A stretch of 7,887 nucleotides of DNA from Candidatus Woesearchaeota archaeon (GTDB lineage Archaea > Nanobdellota > Nanobdellia > Woesearchaeales > SKIA01): positions 1 through 7,887 of the forward strand of contig SKXU01000044.1 in NCBI GenBank assembly GCA_007128245.1, given 5' to 3'. Positions 5,750-7,887 of this stretch are shown piece after piece. Under the pieces are notes generated by a model that saw nothing but the letters and a program-made list of their open reading frames with translations, made no database searches and was not told the origin of the DNA. Both the position numbers and the translations under genes were made by a program. Numbering within the stretch: position 1 is the first letter of the stretch; each line of letters starts with the position of its first letter.

Positions 5750-5759
5750 TATTAAAAAG
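5750..5759. promoter_or_regulatory. Shared, apparently bidirectional TATA box
   Basis: TATTAAAAAG (minus strand CTTTTTAATA) is centred about 26 bases from ATG 5728 of acpS on one side and about 26 bases from GTG 5780 of the DedA-like gene on the other. No second good box exists in the 51-base gap, so one element may serve both leaderless genes. Confidence 0.5.
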
Positions 5760-5779
5760 TATCTGAGTACAAAATAGGT

Positions 5780-6370
5780 GTGTCATACAGTACGTTAAAT
5801 AAGCGATTCATGAAGTTTGGTGAGCGTTTTGCAGATACGCGATTTGCGCAGTGGTTGCTTGGTGTGTGGGCATTTCTTGAGTCAAGCATCTGGTTTATTG
5901 CTCCAGATCTATTATTACTTCCTCTTGTGGCTGCGCGCCCTAAGAAGTTGTTTCGTTACATCAGTATAGCTCTCGGAGCATCTATTCTGGGAGGCATTAC
6001 GTATATCTCACTAATATCAGTTAATCCTTCGTTTTGGGAGTTGGTGTTATCTTCAACGCCTTTTGTCAAGGAGTACATGTTTGTGTACGTAAATGAGCGT
6101 TATGATTCCTATGGTGTGTGGGGCGTGCTGTGGCAGAGTTTTTCTTTGTTCTCATTTAAGATCTGGACGTTTCTCGCATTTGAGCGAGGGTTTTCGTGGT
6201 TAGCGTTTTTCTCATTAGCAGCCATCTCTCGCTTTGCACGGTTTTTTCTGGGAGCAGGAATAGTAGTCTTTGGTGCTGTGCGAGCGCGCAGGTTGTTAGA
6301 GCGCCATGCAATACTATTTTTTTCTCTATTTGTGCTTGTATTTTTTACCTTAGTACTTCTTGTTGAGTGA
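5780..6370 (+). CDS. DedA/VTT-family membrane protein, YqaA-like
   Basis: The 196-residue protein has the layout of the small DedA-related YqaA group: an N-terminal re-entrant/membrane region FLESSIWFIAPDLLLLPLVAA (split near 32-52) with the PDLLLLPL core, ARPKKLFRYISIALGASILGG just after, a polar middle (93-115), and a second half KIWTFLAF ... ISRFARFFLGAGIVVFG (127-165) with the conserved-looking Arg pair, then a last membrane segment (178-195). DedA/VTT proteins are linked to movement of lipids or lipid carriers across membranes. Its place between acpS and the acyl-transfer fusion fits a lipid role, which is inference. GTG 5780 is chosen because of TATA spacing; ATG 5810 is the alternative and would shorten it by ten residues. 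Its end overlaps the convergent fusion gene by 21 bases. Confidence 0.7.
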   Translation: MSYSTLNKRFMKFGERFADTRFAQWLLGVWAFLESSIWFIAPDLLLLPLVAARPKKLFRYISIALGASILGGITYISLISVNPSFWELVLSSTPFVKEYMFVYVNERYDSYGVWGVLWQSFSLFSFKIWTFLAFERGFSWLAFFSLAAISRFARFFLGAGIVVFGAVRARRLLERHAILFFSLFVLVFFTLVLLVE

Positions 6371-7887
6371 GCTGATAGCTTGCTCAATCTGATGTGTGAC
6401 GACGTCATATTTGTCTATTTTACTAAATCGTAAGGGCTTTCCAAAGTGAATAGTTACTGTTCCTGACCGAGGAAAAAAACTTCCTTTCGGTAATTTTTCG
6501 TAGGCCCCTGATATAGCTGTTGGGATTACTGGCACGTTAAGTTCAACTGCTAGCAGTCCGATACCTTCCTTAAATCGTTGTAATTTCCCAGTTTGACTCC
6601 GGGTTCCTTCGGGAAAAATAATTACGTGAAATCCTTCATCAAGGAGTTTTCCTACGCGCTTTAGACTTACTCGAATATCATCATCGCGTGAAAATGCGAA
6701 TGCATTTAGTGTCAGCTGTACTGGTAACCCTACAAAGAGTCGTTTTATGAAGCTCCCAAAAAAGTATTCTTGTGCTGCAGCTACTGCCGTTGTAGGGGAA
6801 AGTACTGCTATAAGACAAGGTGCGTCTAAATGGCTTGTGTGATTCGCTACTATCAGAGATGGTTTTGTAGGAAGCTGACCATGCGTGCGTAACCCTGACA
6901 TGTAACGCGTGAGAGGTTTGGTAAACAACTGCACCGTTGAGCGCAGAAGGCTTGCAGAGGGAGTATTAAGCCAGGAAATAAGTTTTTTTCTTCTTCGAAT
7001 TTTTGCGTGTTCAATGAGTTTGCGTAGTTGCTTTACTGTTGTGGTCCCAGTAATTTCTTGCTCTTGAAGATAGGCATTCATCTGTTGTTCTATTTTTGCG
7101 ATCAGTTGCGCTCGACCTAGAGAGTCTAATCCAAGATTTGTAAGTGCATCAGTCTCATGAATCTCTTTTTCTCCAAGGACTTCTTGTAGTATCAAAAGTA
7201 CTTTGTCTGTTGCTGGAGTCGATGAGTTATGAGTGAAATCGTGTGCAACTCGATCACGTTTAATTTTGAGGCTTGTAGTTCGTGGATAATCGTGCGCATG
7301 CCATTTTTTTACGATATCTAAACGCTGATGCGAGTTGAGCATTTCATTTGCGTGTTTGAGCACGTCTTTTTCTTGTGCAGTACCTAGATATGTTCCTATG
7401 ATTGACTGTTCCTTTTGAATCACGCAACTTTCTTTTACTCCTACAATAGTGTTCAAAACAGCTTCTATGTCCTCTGGATATATGTTGAGTCCGCTGCTTG
7501 TAAGCAGCATGTTTTTTTTTCTTCCAGTAATGTAGAGCCAGCTTTGTTCTAAGGAACCGATATCGCCAGTGCGTAGCCAACCGTCTTTGGTAAACAGTCT
7601 ATTTGTTGCTTTTTTGTTCTTATAGTATCCTGGAGTAATATTTTTTCCTTTGGCTTGTATTTCTCCGTCAGCCGCCACCCTCACATGTTGACCGGGTAAA
7701 CTTTTTCCTACCGAGCCTTTTTTTCGTTCATGCAGGGTGTTGCAGGTGATAATTGGTGCAGCTTCTGTCATTCCATAACCTTGTACTGCGGGAATGCCTA
7801 ATGCATCAAAAAACTCTTCATCTCTGTGTGAGAGAGGAGCTCCTCCAACAACAAAAAACTCAAGGGATCTTCCTAGAGAGTAACGCA
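6350..7887 (-). CDS. Acyl-AMP ligase - acyl carrier protein - PlsC acyltransferase fusion (N-terminus outside window)
   Basis: The frame stays open to the right edge, giving 511 visible residues; the N-terminal part of the ligase is missing. Visible numbering: adenylate-forming ligase (1-215) with VVGGAPLS (12-19), GYGMTEAAP (36-44), the TGD motif (107-109 region), GRKKNMLL and NIYPEDIEAVLN, and the C-terminal Lys in PRTTSLKIKR. Next comes an ACP domain (about 225-295) with LGLDSLGR, where Ser255 is the phosphopantetheine site. A basic linker (KIRRRKK) leads to a PlsC-type domain (about 305-511) with NHTSHLD (348-354), FPEGTRS (424-430) and VPVIPTAI (451-458). Together they can activate a fatty acid, hold it on ACP and transfer it to a lysophosphatidate-like acceptor. 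AcpS encoded nearby can activate the ACP. The layout resembles bacterial Aas-like ligase/acyltransferase proteins with an added ACP. Confidence 0.88.
   Translation of the reverse strand, partial: RYSLGRSLEFFVVGGAPLSHRDEEFFDALGIPAVQGYGMTEAAPIITCNTLHERKKGSVGKSLPGQHVRVAADGEIQAKGKNITPGYYKNKKATNRLFTKDGWLRTGDIGSLEQSWLYITGRKKNMLLTSSGLNIYPEDIEAVLNTIVGVKESCVIQKEQSIIGTYLGTAQEKDVLKHANEMLNSHQRLDIVKKWHAHDYPRTTSLKIKRDRVAHDFTHNSSTPATDKVLLILQEVLGEKEIHETDALTNLGLDSLGRAQLIAKIEQQMNAYLQEQEITGTTTVKQLRKLIEHAKIRRRKKLISWLNTPSASLLRSTVQLFTKPLTRYMSGLRTHGQLPTKPSLIVANHTSHLDAPCLIAVLSPTTAVAAAQEYFFGSFIKRLFVGLPVQLTLNAFAFSRDDDIRVSLKRVGKLLDEGFHVIIFPEGTRSQTGKLQRFKEGIGLLAVELNVPVIPTAISGAYEKLPKGSFFPRSGTVTIHFGKPLRFSKIDKYDVVTHQIEQAISSLNKKY

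Overview
The window reads as an archaeal chromosome fragment. Almost every gene that starts a transcript has an AT-rich TATA-like box centred about 25-28 bases before its start codon and no Shine-Dalgarno sequence. That is the arrangement of archaeal leaderless mRNA. The one clear Shine-Dalgarno (AAGGAG, 4482-4487) lies before a gene inside an operon. The lineage cannot be fixed from sequence alone. Gene content (short intergenic gaps, lipobox proteins, bacterial-type lipid enzymes) would fit a DPANN-like or other archaeon that has taken up bacterial genes.

Layout. 1-284: C-terminal end of an aldehyde dehydrogenase, cut by the left edge. 318-752: small helical lipoprotein of unknown function. 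807-1910: lipoprotein PQQ-type aldose sugar dehydrogenase. 1911-2369 (minus): cytochrome b5-domain lipoprotein, whose stop codon abuts that of the dehydrogenase. 2461-2583: a 40-residue CxxC/WRKKW protein that looks like a truncated DUF2256. 2562-3722 (minus): secreted thioredoxin-like domain joined to a CcdA/DsbD-like membrane domain. 3894-5449: two-gene operon of a CDP-alcohol phosphatidyltransferase and CdsA. 5435-5728 (minus): AcpS. 5780-6370: DedA/VTT-like membrane protein of the YqaA type. 6350-7887 (minus, cut by the right edge): acyl-AMP ligase-ACP-PlsC fusion.

How the genes fit together. The right half (3894-7887) is a compact lipid module of bacterial type. AcpS can load phosphopantetheine onto the ACP domain of the fusion protein, the ligase domain can charge that ACP with a fatty acid, and the PlsC domain can pass the acyl group to a glycerol-phosphate acceptor. 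CdsA can then make a CDP-lipid, and the CDP-alcohol phosphatidyltransferase can attach a head group. The DedA-like protein may act on lipids or carriers in the membrane. Finding fatty-acyl ester-lipid enzymes behind archaeal promoters is the main biological point of interest. The left half encodes exported oxidative or redox proteins (sugar dehydrogenase, haem b5, disulfide relay).

The most unusual DNA feature is a 75-bp inverted repeat (2555-2629 and 5382-5456, 71/75 identical). It carries the 3' end of cdsA, and the inverted copy forms the C-terminus of the thiol-disulfide gene and ends the DUF2256-like reading frame right after its WRKKW motif. It looks like a scar of inverted copying from cdsA.

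No tRNA, rRNA, CRISPR array, insertion sequence or convincing terminator was seen, and there is no gene-free stretch over 300 bases. The largest gap is 3723-3893, a divergent promoter region.
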